Origin: Desulfobacteraceae bacterium
GTDB lineage: Bacteria; Desulfobacterota; Desulfobacteria; Desulfobacterales; Desulfobacteraceae
Assembly (NCBI GenBank): GCA_016744295.1
Contig: JADGEQ010000021.1
Coordinates: forward strand, 48,077 to 112,076
Reading direction: 5' to 3'
DNA: 64,000 nucleotides
The notes under the pieces are model-generated. The model saw nothing but the letters and a program-made list of their open reading frames with translations. It was not told the origin of the DNA and ran no database searches. Below are positions 17,018-24,312 of this stretch, piece after piece. The stretch's first letter is position 1. Every line of letters starts with the position of its first letter. The position numbers and the translations under genes are program-made.

Positions 17018-20000
17018 TCAATTCCAGGTTAACCGCCCGATACGAAATGCGAGGTCAACAAAATATCGCGTTTTCAGTTCAATAGCGCTCCTGCTCATCA
17101 TATGGATTCTGACGGAACCCTTCGGTCAGCTATCCTTGATCCAAACGGTTCATGCTCAAGACAAAGCTGTCAAAGAAGTCCGGGCGACAATAGGTCGAGC
17201 AGCCAAAATGCTGCACCAAGCCAATCAGTTTATGCAGGATGGTGATCATCAAAAAGCATTCAATACGGCCCGGGATGCAGCCCGAATATTGAAGGGGATA
17301 ACAAGCCTCGCCGAACTAACAATGCGGCAATACATGCTCGGCCAGACATATACGCTGCTCGGTCTCCTCTTGGCCAACTCGGGTCAGCACAATGAGGCAA
17401 TGAATGTGTGGGCCACAGCAATGGCTTCCTTCGACATTTTTTATAAGGGAGATGCTGATTTTTGGCGCCAGGCCTCGCGACCGGAAAGCAACTACGAACA
17501 TGCTGGCTCCAATCTTGCGACCCTGTTGGACTACCAAGCCCAAATAAGTGAACAGCTAGGTCAGTTCCAAAAGGCCTTGGAATATCTGCAATACAAAGCA
17601 TCCTTCCTCAACAAACTTGGGAAAGTGGACGAGTCACACCGTGCGTTTCAACAAAAGCTGTCATTAATTGACCGACACCCGACTATCCCGCATGCAACCC
17701 GACTATCCGCTCAGGTGATGTCTGACATTGCCGTCCTGATGGCAAACAACAGCCGCCCCAACAAAGCCCTCCGCCTGGTCAATCAGGCGCTTGACACCAT
17801 TACAAAGGCAGCGGTTGAAAAGGATCCAGCCGCACCAGCTGTCCATGCCGAAATACTCACAATCTCTGGATATGTTCTACAAGGCAATGGTCGCCATGCA
17901 GATGCGGTTCGCAAACTTTCCGACGCTTCAGCACGTTTTTCCATGCTTGACAACCAAGAAGGAGGTCATCTTAAGGCCCTTGATAGGTTGTTTGTATCCT
18001 TGTACGTGTTGGAAAGATTCCCCGAAGCCGAAAACGTTCTGCGACAACAAGCAACCCTTGCAAAAAATGCAGAAAATCCGGACCGTGAATACACGGCACA
18101 CAGTAATCTGATGTTGGTTTACAAGGAGTTAGGTAACTATAGCGCTGTTAAAAATGAGTTTGCCGCCCTAGCCCTAATCACCCAAAGGAATGCCATTCCA
18201 TTGAAGGACCGAGTTCGCGTCCACGCAAATATGGGCGTCATTCACAGCGCCAACGGTTTTCATGCCGAGGCCTTCGAACGCTTTAGCACCGCGATCAAAC
18301 TGCTCGAAGAACATCCGGGAACGGAACTGCAACGTGCTGAATACCATATCGATCTGGCCCTAGCACTATCCAGACTGCAAAAACCAGGTGAAGCACTTGC
18401 CGCAATCAAAGCAGGACTAGCTACGATTAAAGGTATCTCTGGCAACGAGCTTATTGCTGCCCGGCTGCAACGACAACTCTCTGCAGTAAACAACAAAGGT
18501 TCCGGCAGCCGCCAAGCGGACCTGAATGCCTGTAAAAACATCATCGCAGCACAAAACAACGACCCTGAAACGATGCGCCAGGCCGTTTCGTGCCTGGTGG
18601 ATATCGGACGCAACCAACTACAATCCGGGAAAACCACAGACGCTGTTGCCAGTTTCACTGACGCATTAAACCGATTAGGCCCAGCACAGCCGGTCTCAAT
18701 GCTATCTGGAACCATGAGCGAAAATCCTACCGGCAAAAAATATCGATGGGCAGTCCTTACCGGACTTGGATTCTCTTTACTAATGGATGGCCAAAATCGC
18801 GAGGCAACCAAGCATCTCGTTGCTGCTTCAAATATAGATCGCGATATATATTTAAACTCACTAATGACATTGGGAACGATTGAGCGTTACCGGCGTATCG
18901 AGTCGAGACAAAGCCAGATAGTTGCTGGCCAAGTTGCTGTATCACTTGCTTTTGCACGCAAGGATACGAACATCGCGCTTGCCTATGAAGAAGCCGTTTC
19001 AAACAAGAATCTATTCAGTGAAGTCAGCCGCCTGCAGCGTGAAGCCTTACAGCAAGTGTCAGGAAACCAAGCGAAGGTACAAAAATACATTGAACTGCGT
19101 AGCCATATTGCGCGACATGTATTAGATTGGCAACGTGGGGATGGGGATAAAGGCGTGGAGTCTGAGATTGTCGAATCACTTTTCAAACAGATGAAGCGCT
19201 TGGAAGGTTCGATATTACAACCTTTGTACAACAGCACCGGATTGGTTTCTCAACTCAGTGGGCTATCAGGCCGGATTTCTAATACACTGGGAAAAGATGA
19301 GGCACTTTTGGAGTTTGTTCGTTACCTGCCGCTGGACATTGCAGCCGTTCAGCAACTTGAGGTTAAATCACTGGCCCCAGCCGATGACGCGAATTGGCGC
19401 TATGGTGTTTTTGTAATTTCGGGTGCCACTGGCCGAATTACGGCAATTGACCTTGGTGCCCAGCAACACATTGATGATATTTTGTTAGCATTTCGCTACG
19501 TCCAGCAGCGCCAAACAGATCCACGCACATTTAATTTGGATGAAAAAGAACTCGCCAAGGCCATCGAGCCAATGCGCCGCCTGATATTCGACCCTCTTAT
19601 CAACGATCTGGGTCGCATTCGCCGCATCTATGTAGCGGCTGAAGGGCAGATCAGCCTGGTACCATTCGAAGCAATCCCTATTCAAATATCTGACAGCAAA
19701 CCACGCTATCTCGTCGAAGACTGCCAAGTGGTATATCTTACAACCGGTCGCGATCTGATTCGATTCTCAAATAAAACAAACCCTTCCACATCTTCCGAAG
19801 CATGGTTGATCGGAGACCCAAACTACCAATCTGAACCTGGTGAGGTGGTCAGAGCACTGGGCAGGACAACGAGGACAGTGCCGACGACTACCTTTGTCCC
19901 AGCGCCGAAAACGGTAATTGCAGATGTTGGATTCATGAGCTCACCAGGTGGAGATGATCTAGGCAACTGGCCCCGACTTGAAAATACGCTCGGGCCGATC

Positions 20001-20753
20001 AAAAACATTGCCAATATTGCCAGCAAAGCGGGGTTGACCCCGCAAATATTGACCGGTGCAGCGGCTTCAGAATCAAATCTGAGAAAGATGCATGCACCCC
20101 GCCTTGCGGTGTTCGCAACCCATGGTAAGTTCCTGGAGTCCGCGCCGCAAATAAGGTTTACTATCACCTCGCTAAACATCAGTTCTACCGGCTCATCAAT
20201 GAAAGGATTTTCAGAGGAAGAAATGCTATCAGCAGATCCCTTATTCCGAAGCATGCTCGCCCTGGCCGGCGCTGGTGCCGACCACTCCGAACCGGCCACA
20301 GATGACGGTTACTTCGACGATGGGCTACTCACCGCTTATGAGGCCTGGGGACTGGACCTTCACGGCACGGAACTTGTGGCCTTGATCGCATGCGAAACAG
20401 GACTCGGTGTTGTCCAGACAGGAAACACCTCATCCAAAGGTTTGAGGCAGCCAAGCGGAGAGGTCGTATCGGGGTTGAGGCAGGCTTTTTCCATCGCTGG
20501 CGCAAACTCAATCATCATGAGTATGTGGTCGGTTCCCCTAAACGAAACAATGGGGTTGCTTACGCACTTCCTCAATGCCTGGCTTAAGGACAAACAGGAC
20601 CGCTATGCATCATTTCATCAAGCACAACTTGCAGCGCTTCATCAGGCCCGAGATCACCGCGCTAGCGGACATCCTTTCTGGTGGGCGGGATTCGTTTATT
20701 TTGGCGACCCAGGGGATCTGAACAAAAATAAAGCAATCCAAAATCCCCGGTAA
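17010..20753 (+). CDS. Exported TPR-repeat CHAT-domain (caspase-like) protease
   Basis: This 1247-residue protein starts at an ATG overlapping the preceding stop, with AAAAGGGG upstream. A signal sequence (hydrophobic about 18-33, then VHAQDK) predicts export. About 500 residues of helical TPR-type repeats follow (for example LGLLLANSGQHNEAMNVWA, then VHANMGVIHSANGFHAEAFE). A C-terminal CHAT domain covers about 860-1240. Its catalytic dyad is intact: His1038 in LAVFATHGKF and Cys1128 in LVALIACETGLG, 90 residues apart, followed by GANSIIMSMWSVP. CHAT proteins are clan CD cysteine peptidases related to separase and caspases. Known bacterial examples include the TPR-CHAT partner of type III-E CRISPR and gasdermin-cleaving proteases, which act inside the cell. 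Here the predicted location is outside the cytoplasm. Substrate unknown. Confidence 0.9.
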   Translation: MINQFQVNRPIRNARSTKYRVFSSIALLLIIWILTEPFGQLSLIQTVHAQDKAVKEVRATIGRAAKMLHQANQFMQDGDHQKAFNTARDAARILKGITSLAELTMRQYMLGQTYTLLGLLLANSGQHNEAMNVWATAMASFDIFYKGDADFWRQASRPESNYEHAGSNLATLLDYQAQISEQLGQFQKALEYLQYKASFLNKLGKVDESHRAFQQKLSLIDRHPTIPHATRLSAQVMSDIAVLMANNSRPNKALRLVNQALDTITKAAVEKDPAAPAVHAEILTISGYVLQGNGRHADAVRKLSDASARFSMLDNQEGGHLKALDRLFVSLYVLERFPEAENVLRQQATLAKNAENPDREYTAHSNLMLVYKELGNYSAVKNEFAALALITQRNAIPLKDRVRVHANMGVIHSANGFHAEAFERFSTAIKLLEEHPGTELQRAEYHIDLALALSRLQKPGEALAAIKAGLATIKGISGNELIAARLQRQLSAVNNKGSGSRQADLNACKNIIAAQNNDPETMRQAVSCLVDIGRNQLQSGKTTDAVASFTDALNRLGPAQPVSMLSGTMSENPTGKKYRWAVLTGLGFSLLMDGQNREATKHLVAASNIDRDIYLNSLMTLGTIERYRRIESRQSQIVAGQVAVSLAFARKDTNIALAYEEAVSNKNLFSEVSRLQREALQQVSGNQAKVQKYIELRSHIARHVLDWQRGDGDKGVESEIVESLFKQMKRLEGSILQPLYNSTGLVSQLSGLSGRISNTLGKDEALLEFVRYLPLDIAAVQQLEVKSLAPADDANWRYGVFVISGATGRITAIDLGAQQHIDDILLAFRYVQQRQTDPRTFNLDEKELAKAIEPMRRLIFDPLINDLGRIRRIYVAAEGQISLVPFEAIPIQISDSKPRYLVEDCQVVYLTTGRDLIRFSNKTNPSTSSEAWLIGDPNYQSEPGEVVRALGRTTRTVPTTTFVPAPKTVIADVGFMSSPGGDDLGNWPRLENTLGPIKNIANIASKAGLTPQILTGAAASESNLRKMHAPRLAVFATHGKFLESAPQIRFTITSLNISSTGSSMKGFSEEEMLSADPLFRSMLALAGAGADHSEPATDDGYFDDGLLTAYEAWGLDLHGTELVALIACETGLGVVQTGNTSSKGLRQPSGEVVSGLRQAFSIAGANSIIMSMWSVPLNETMGLLTHFLNAWLKDKQDRYASFHQAQLAALHQARDHRASGHPFWWAGFVYFGDPGDLNKNKAIQNPR

Positions 20754-20791
20754 AAAATAATGGGGAAAAGCCCCCCGGAAAAAGAGCTTGT

Positions 20792-20818
20792 AAGCCCCGG
20801 TTCAATCTGCCGGGACTT
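20792..20818. terminator. Hairpin between the CHAT gene and the convergent radical SAM gene
   Basis: AAGCCCCGG and CCGGGACTT form a 9-bp stem with one mismatch around loop TTCAATCTG. On the plus strand it is followed by GCTTTATTTG. It lies 38 bases after the CHAT stop and just beyond the 3' end of the minus-strand radical SAM gene, so it may serve both directions. Confidence 0.55.
20794..20813 (+). repeat. Right copy of the 20-bp direct repeat bracketing the CHAT operon
   Basis: GCCCCGGTTCAATCTGCCGG, 18 of 20 identical to 15539-15558 in the same orientation. Here it forms the core of the hairpin, whereas on the left it lies largely in the loop, so the similarity is in sequence rather than structure. 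Confidence 0.7.
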
Positions 20819-20821
20819 GCT

Positions 20822-22408
20822 TTATTTGCCGGAACTTGCCTTATCTAACGAATTGGCCCAGAAAAACCGGGTTTTTTCAGAGAAATGATCCACCAGGATA
20901 TACCCTTTTGTGATAAGGTCATTCATGGTGAATTCAGTGAAGGCCACATCAAGGCCAGCCATGGCGGAAATCCGGGTTGAAAGGGCGGTGAGTGCCCCGT
21001 CGAAATCTGGACCAAATTCGGAATGCTGTTCAAGAAAATCCTGGGTCAAAAGCTTAAAAATCATCACCATGCGATAATATCCCCCCACCTGCATCTGTTC
21101 GTAGGGGGTTGCGGTTTTATTCGCATATTTGATGTTCAGAACTTCCCACTCCGCCCGATTCTGGGCCCTTGAATCATGGATAAATGCATCCATCTGTTCC
21201 GGGGACAGGGCAGCGGTTTGGACAATGGATCTCTTGGCATTGTACTGATCCCAGTCATGGGTGAGAATTTCAAGGTCATAGCTGGCAATATCCTCCCTGA
21301 CAGCGGTTCCGGGAAAGGGAGACAAAAAATGAAAATCCGATTCTATTTCCAGTTCTCGCTTGAGTTTCAGGGAATCCTTCATGGTTTCCATAGTTTCGCC
21401 GGGAAGCCCGACCATGAATGAAGCATGCCCCTTTATTCCGGCCTCCCGGCAGGCAATGACAGCCTTTTTGGCCTGGCCAATGGTGATCCCTTTCTTGACC
21501 CGCTTGAGCATCTCAGGGTTGCCCGATTCAATACCAAAACTGACCGAATGACAGCCGGCGCTTTTCATCAGCTTAAGGGTCTGAGTATCCACGGTATTCA
21601 CCCGGGAAAAGACACTCCAGGAAATTTTAAGGTTCCTTTTTATAATTTCCTTGCACAACGCTTTTACCCGGCGTTTGCTGGCAGTGAACAGGTCATCGGC
21701 AATATTAATGGTAAAAATTCCAAGGGCGCACAATTGTTCAATTTCATCGGCAATCTTGTCGGCAGAGCGAAAACGGACCTTTTGGCCCACCATGCGCCGC
21801 CCCAGACAAAAGATGCAATGATTGGGACAGCCCCGGCTGGTGATGATGCTGACAGGATATCCAAGGGCCTGATAACGGGCCATGGGCAGCAAATGCCTTG
21901 CCGGCAGGGGCAGTGCATCCAGATCCTGAATAAAAGGACGCTGGGACGTGGTTCGGATCTGATCCTTATCCTTGAAAACAATTCCCGGGATGGACTGCCA
22001 TTTTTCCGGGGTGTGAATGACTGCCAGCAGTTCGGTAACCGTGGCCTCTCCTTCCCCCCTGACAACAATATCGATTTCCGGATAAAGGGCCAGGGTATTT
22101 TCAGCATCAAAGGAAACATGGGGACCTCCTATAAGGGTGACAACCTCTGGGAAGGCATGCCGCACCGTGCGAAGGATACCGGCGGCCTGCTTGAAATTCA
22201 TGGTGACACAATTGGTTCCCACAATATCCGGGCCAAAGGCCTTCAGCTCTTGTTTGAGTTTTGCTTGTGAATATCCCCGGACAATATAGTCCAGAATGGT
22301 CACTTGGGCACCGGCCGCTTCACAGGCAGCGGCAATATAGGTCAATCCCAAGGGCGGTGACGGGGCCTCTTCCAGGGGGTAGGGGGGAGCAATCAGGGCT
22401 ATTTTCAT
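20822..22408 (-). CDS. B12-binding-domain radical SAM protein
   Basis: This 528-residue protein has an N-terminal cobalamin-binding-type Rossmann domain (1-140; LIAPPYPLEEAPSPPLGLTYI, VTLIGGPHVSF, VVRGEGEAT). A radical SAM core follows with CX3CX2C in ITSRGCPNHCIFCLGRR, then SFGIESGNPEMLKRVKKG. A C-terminal helical extension completes it. Enzymes of this class use B12 plus a SAM-derived radical for methylations or rearrangements on unactivated carbons, often in lipid, hopanoid or natural-product modification. The family is broad and no substrate can be given. It is monocistronic and convergent with the CHAT operon. The start MKIALIAPPYP fits the family N-terminus. Confidence 0.88.
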   Translation of the reverse strand: MKIALIAPPYPLEEAPSPPLGLTYIAAACEAAGAQVTILDYIVRGYSQAKLKQELKAFGPDIVGTNCVTMNFKQAAGILRTVRHAFPEVVTLIGGPHVSFDAENTLALYPEIDIVVRGEGEATVTELLAVIHTPEKWQSIPGIVFKDKDQIRTTSQRPFIQDLDALPLPARHLLPMARYQALGYPVSIITSRGCPNHCIFCLGRRMVGQKVRFRSADKIADEIEQLCALGIFTINIADDLFTASKRRVKALCKEIIKRNLKISWSVFSRVNTVDTQTLKLMKSAGCHSVSFGIESGNPEMLKRVKKGITIGQAKKAVIACREAGIKGHASFMVGLPGETMETMKDSLKLKRELEIESDFHFLSPFPGTAVREDIASYDLEILTHDWDQYNAKRSIVQTAALSPEQMDAFIHDSRAQNRAEWEVLNIKYANKTATPYEQMQVGGYYRMVMIFKLLTQDFLEQHSEFGPDFDGALTALSTRISAMAGLDVAFTEFTMNDLITKGYILVDHFSEKTRFFWANSLDKASSGK

Positions 22409-22555
22409 TCAGAGATTCCTTTGGCTGCGAGCAAAAACACAAATCATCAACATACGACTTGGGTGATTATCAGTTCCCAGGCCCCAGGGCAAGCAAATAT
22501 TGAACATCCCCCCAAAGACGGCCAAAAGGCTGAACCACAATCCACAAGCTCTCGG

Positions 22556-22624
22556 CTACTTCCCCTGGAAATTGGGCACCCGTTTTTCAAGCATTGCGCT
22601 GATCCCTTCCCTGGCATATTCCAT
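22556..22624 (-). pseudogene. Orphan 3' end of an enoyl-CoA hydratase-family gene
   Basis: Read leftward, the last 22 codons give MEYAREGISAMLEKRVPNF ending in QGK and stop. This nearly equals the C-terminus of the intact crotonase at 23375 (GEGIGAMLEKRVPNFQGK). Nothing upstream resembles the rest of a crotonase. It is therefore a leftover tail from a duplicated or deleted paralogue; the shared stretch differs in sequence, so it is not a very recent exact copy. The interval 22409-22555 holds no recognisable gene. Confidence 0.75.
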
Positions 22625-22728
22625 TTGGGTGACCAAGTGCATACAGGAGAAAGGAAATAAAAAGAATTGACTTTTCAGGTCCGTCGTATATTGTCCAGCA
22701 TAAAGTCGTCTTTTAAAAAGCGCCGGAA

Positions 22729-23205
22729 TTGGGGAAAAAAGTTGACCCATCCTGGCTTAAAGTGGCCGAAAGAAACGCCGAATATATCATCGACGATGTA
22801 AACAAACAACAGGCAGCAGGGCTCAGTTTTATAGATGTAAACGCCGGCGCCCGCATCGACATATCCACGGCCGACATTTATGTGGATCCCTTGATACAGC
22901 CCATTTCCACGGATTCCAATAAGGGTACCATGGTTCTGGATGCAGTGCGGGCCATCAAAGCAGAATTCCCCCAAGTCCACATCACCGGCGGCCTTTCCAA
23001 CATCTCTTATGGGTTGCCCCAGCGCCATATTATCAACCGGACCTTTGTATCCCTGATGATGGATGCCGGCATGGATTCTGCCATCATGGATCCCTTGGAT
23101 AAAAAGATTATGGCAACTATCAAAACAGCCGACATGCTGCTGGGTAATGATCCCTTTTGTATGGCCTATCTCAAAGGCGTACGTTCAGGATCCATAGAAA
23201 GCTGA
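22729..23205 (+). pseudogene. Broken methyltetrahydrofolate methyltransferase (pterin-binding) gene
   Basis: The 158-codon open frame contains two pieces of a methyltetrahydrofolate:corrinoid methyltransferase of the AcsE/MetH pterin-binding type. These are an N-terminal piece with AGLSFIDVNAGARID, and a C-terminal piece with YVDPLIQPISTDS, ITGGLSNISYGLP, INRTFVSLMMDAGMDSAIMDPLD and a MLLGNDP-like end. Family proteins are about 260-300 residues. The roughly 100-120 residues that should separate the two motifs, including the CIDS segment, are missing, and the N-terminal strand is absent. The only start is a TTG with no ribosome site, and TAA lies 15 bases upstream in frame. The intact enzyme moves methyl groups between folate and a corrinoid protein in Wood-Ljungdahl metabolism. 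Confidence 0.8.
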
Positions 23206-23220
23206 GCAGTGAAATTTTAG

Positions 23221-23267
23221 AGTTGGTCGAAGAATATATGAATACTTCAGCATTACTTCGGCCAACT
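23221..23267. other. Imperfect hairpin in the pseudogene scar
   Basis: AGTTGGTCGAAG (23221-23232) pairs with CTTCGGCCAACT (23256-23267) with one G-U, around a 23-nt loop. It follows the broken methyltransferase frame by 16 bases and may be its old terminator. Confidence 0.45.
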
Positions 23268-23324
23268 TTGATTTAGTTTCGGCAGATCCCAGCCAAAAAT
23301 CTGAACCACCACGAAACCAGTCAC

Positions 23325-23372
23325 GAACAATTTCAAGGACAATTTTACGGACAATTTTACGGACAATTTTAG
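23325..23372. repeat. 12-bp tandem repeat beside the crotonase stop
   Basis: Three units of GGACAATTTTAC (the last ending AG) at 23337-23372, preceded by a degenerate fourth at 23325-23336. It abuts the crotonase stop codon and lies in non-coding DNA. Confidence 0.85.
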
Positions 23373-23374
23373 GG

Positions 23375-24157
23375 TTATTTTCCCTGAAAATTTGGCACCC
23401 GTTTTTCAAGCATTGCGCCGATCCCTTCCCCGGCATCTTCCATTTCAAAGGTCCGGGACTGGACATGGGCTTCCATCTCGGCGGCTTTCATGGCATTCCA
23501 GTCAAGCCCCTGGTATATGGAATGTTTCATCATCTGAATCGCAATAGGTGCACAAAGGGCAATCTCAGCTGCCAGATCCAAGGCTTTTTCCATGACATCC
23601 TCCCTGTCCACTGCATAATTTACAAGCCCCATGGAACAAGCCTCATCACCTGTGATGATCCTGCCGGTAAACAGCAGTTCATTGGCCTTTGCCAGCCCCA
23701 CCAGCCGGGGTAATATATAAGAAATTGCCATGCCCGAATGGATACCCAGCCGGGCAAAATTCGCCCCCATCTTTGCCCTGTTGTTGACAACACGGATATC
23801 ACACATCAAAGCAAGGCCCAGGCCCCCACCAATGGTATGCCCGTTTATTGCGCCAATAACCGGTATTTTAAGGGTACCTATATCCAAAAATGGTTGATAT
23901 AACTTTAAAAGCGCCTCATTCAAAAGCGGCTGGCCCCTTTGTATCACCCCGCTCTTAAAATCAGCACCGCTGCAAAAGGTATTGCCGCTCCCGGTGATGA
24001 CCAGACAGCGCAATTCAGAATCCTGTCTTACCCGGTCCAGAACCTTTTGAAAGGCAGGCATGGTTTCAAGATCCATGCTGTTCCGGTTGTCCGGTCGATT
24101 TAGGGTGATGATACCAATCTTGTCCTGTTTATCATATAATATTGGCCGGGTGTCCAT
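23375..24157 (-). CDS. Enoyl-CoA hydratase/isomerase (crotonase) family protein
   Basis: This 260-residue crotonase has GIITLNRPDNRNSM at 13-30, oxyanion-hole segments TFCSGADFKSG and GHTIGGGLGLALMCDIRVV, and LPRLVGLAKANELLFTGR. The start at 24157 was chosen because AAGGA lies nine bases upstream and the length becomes standard. Where typical hydratases carry a catalytic Glu (ahead of PRLVG), this protein reads GIHSGMAISYI, so the reaction may be other than simple hydration. Crotonases act on acyl-CoA thioesters in beta-oxidation and related routes. It stands next to a scar carrying a second crotonase tail. Confidence 0.85.
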   Translation of the reverse strand: MDTRPILYDKQDKIGIITLNRPDNRNSMDLETMPAFQKVLDRVRQDSELRCLVITGSGNTFCSGADFKSGVIQRGQPLLNEALLKLYQPFLDIGTLKIPVIGAINGHTIGGGLGLALMCDIRVVNNRAKMGANFARLGIHSGMAISYILPRLVGLAKANELLFTGRIITGDEACSMGLVNYAVDREDVMEKALDLAAEIALCAPIAIQMMKHSIYQGLDWNAMKAAEMEAHVQSRTFEMEDAGEGIGAMLEKRVPNFQGK

Positions 24158-24312
24158 GTGGGAATGTCCTTGTTTTATTTTCTTGCCTAAAATTATGGCA
24201 ACTTCAATTGCAAATTTTTTGAGTGCATATCTGTTTTCCAATGACTGCTTTCAAACCCAGTTCCTAGTGTTGTTGGAATTAGGCAGATGCTGCAGAAAAT
24301 GCACAGGCTAAG

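Noticed and set aside
21425..22270. Long plus-strand open frame of 281 codons
   Set aside because: It lies antisense within the clearly coding radical SAM gene and matches nothing; it is a shadow of codon bias on the other strand.
23185..23466. Minus-strand frame running from the crotonase C-terminus through the 12-bp repeats
   Set aside because: It is out of frame with the crotonase and read through tandem repeats; no homology.
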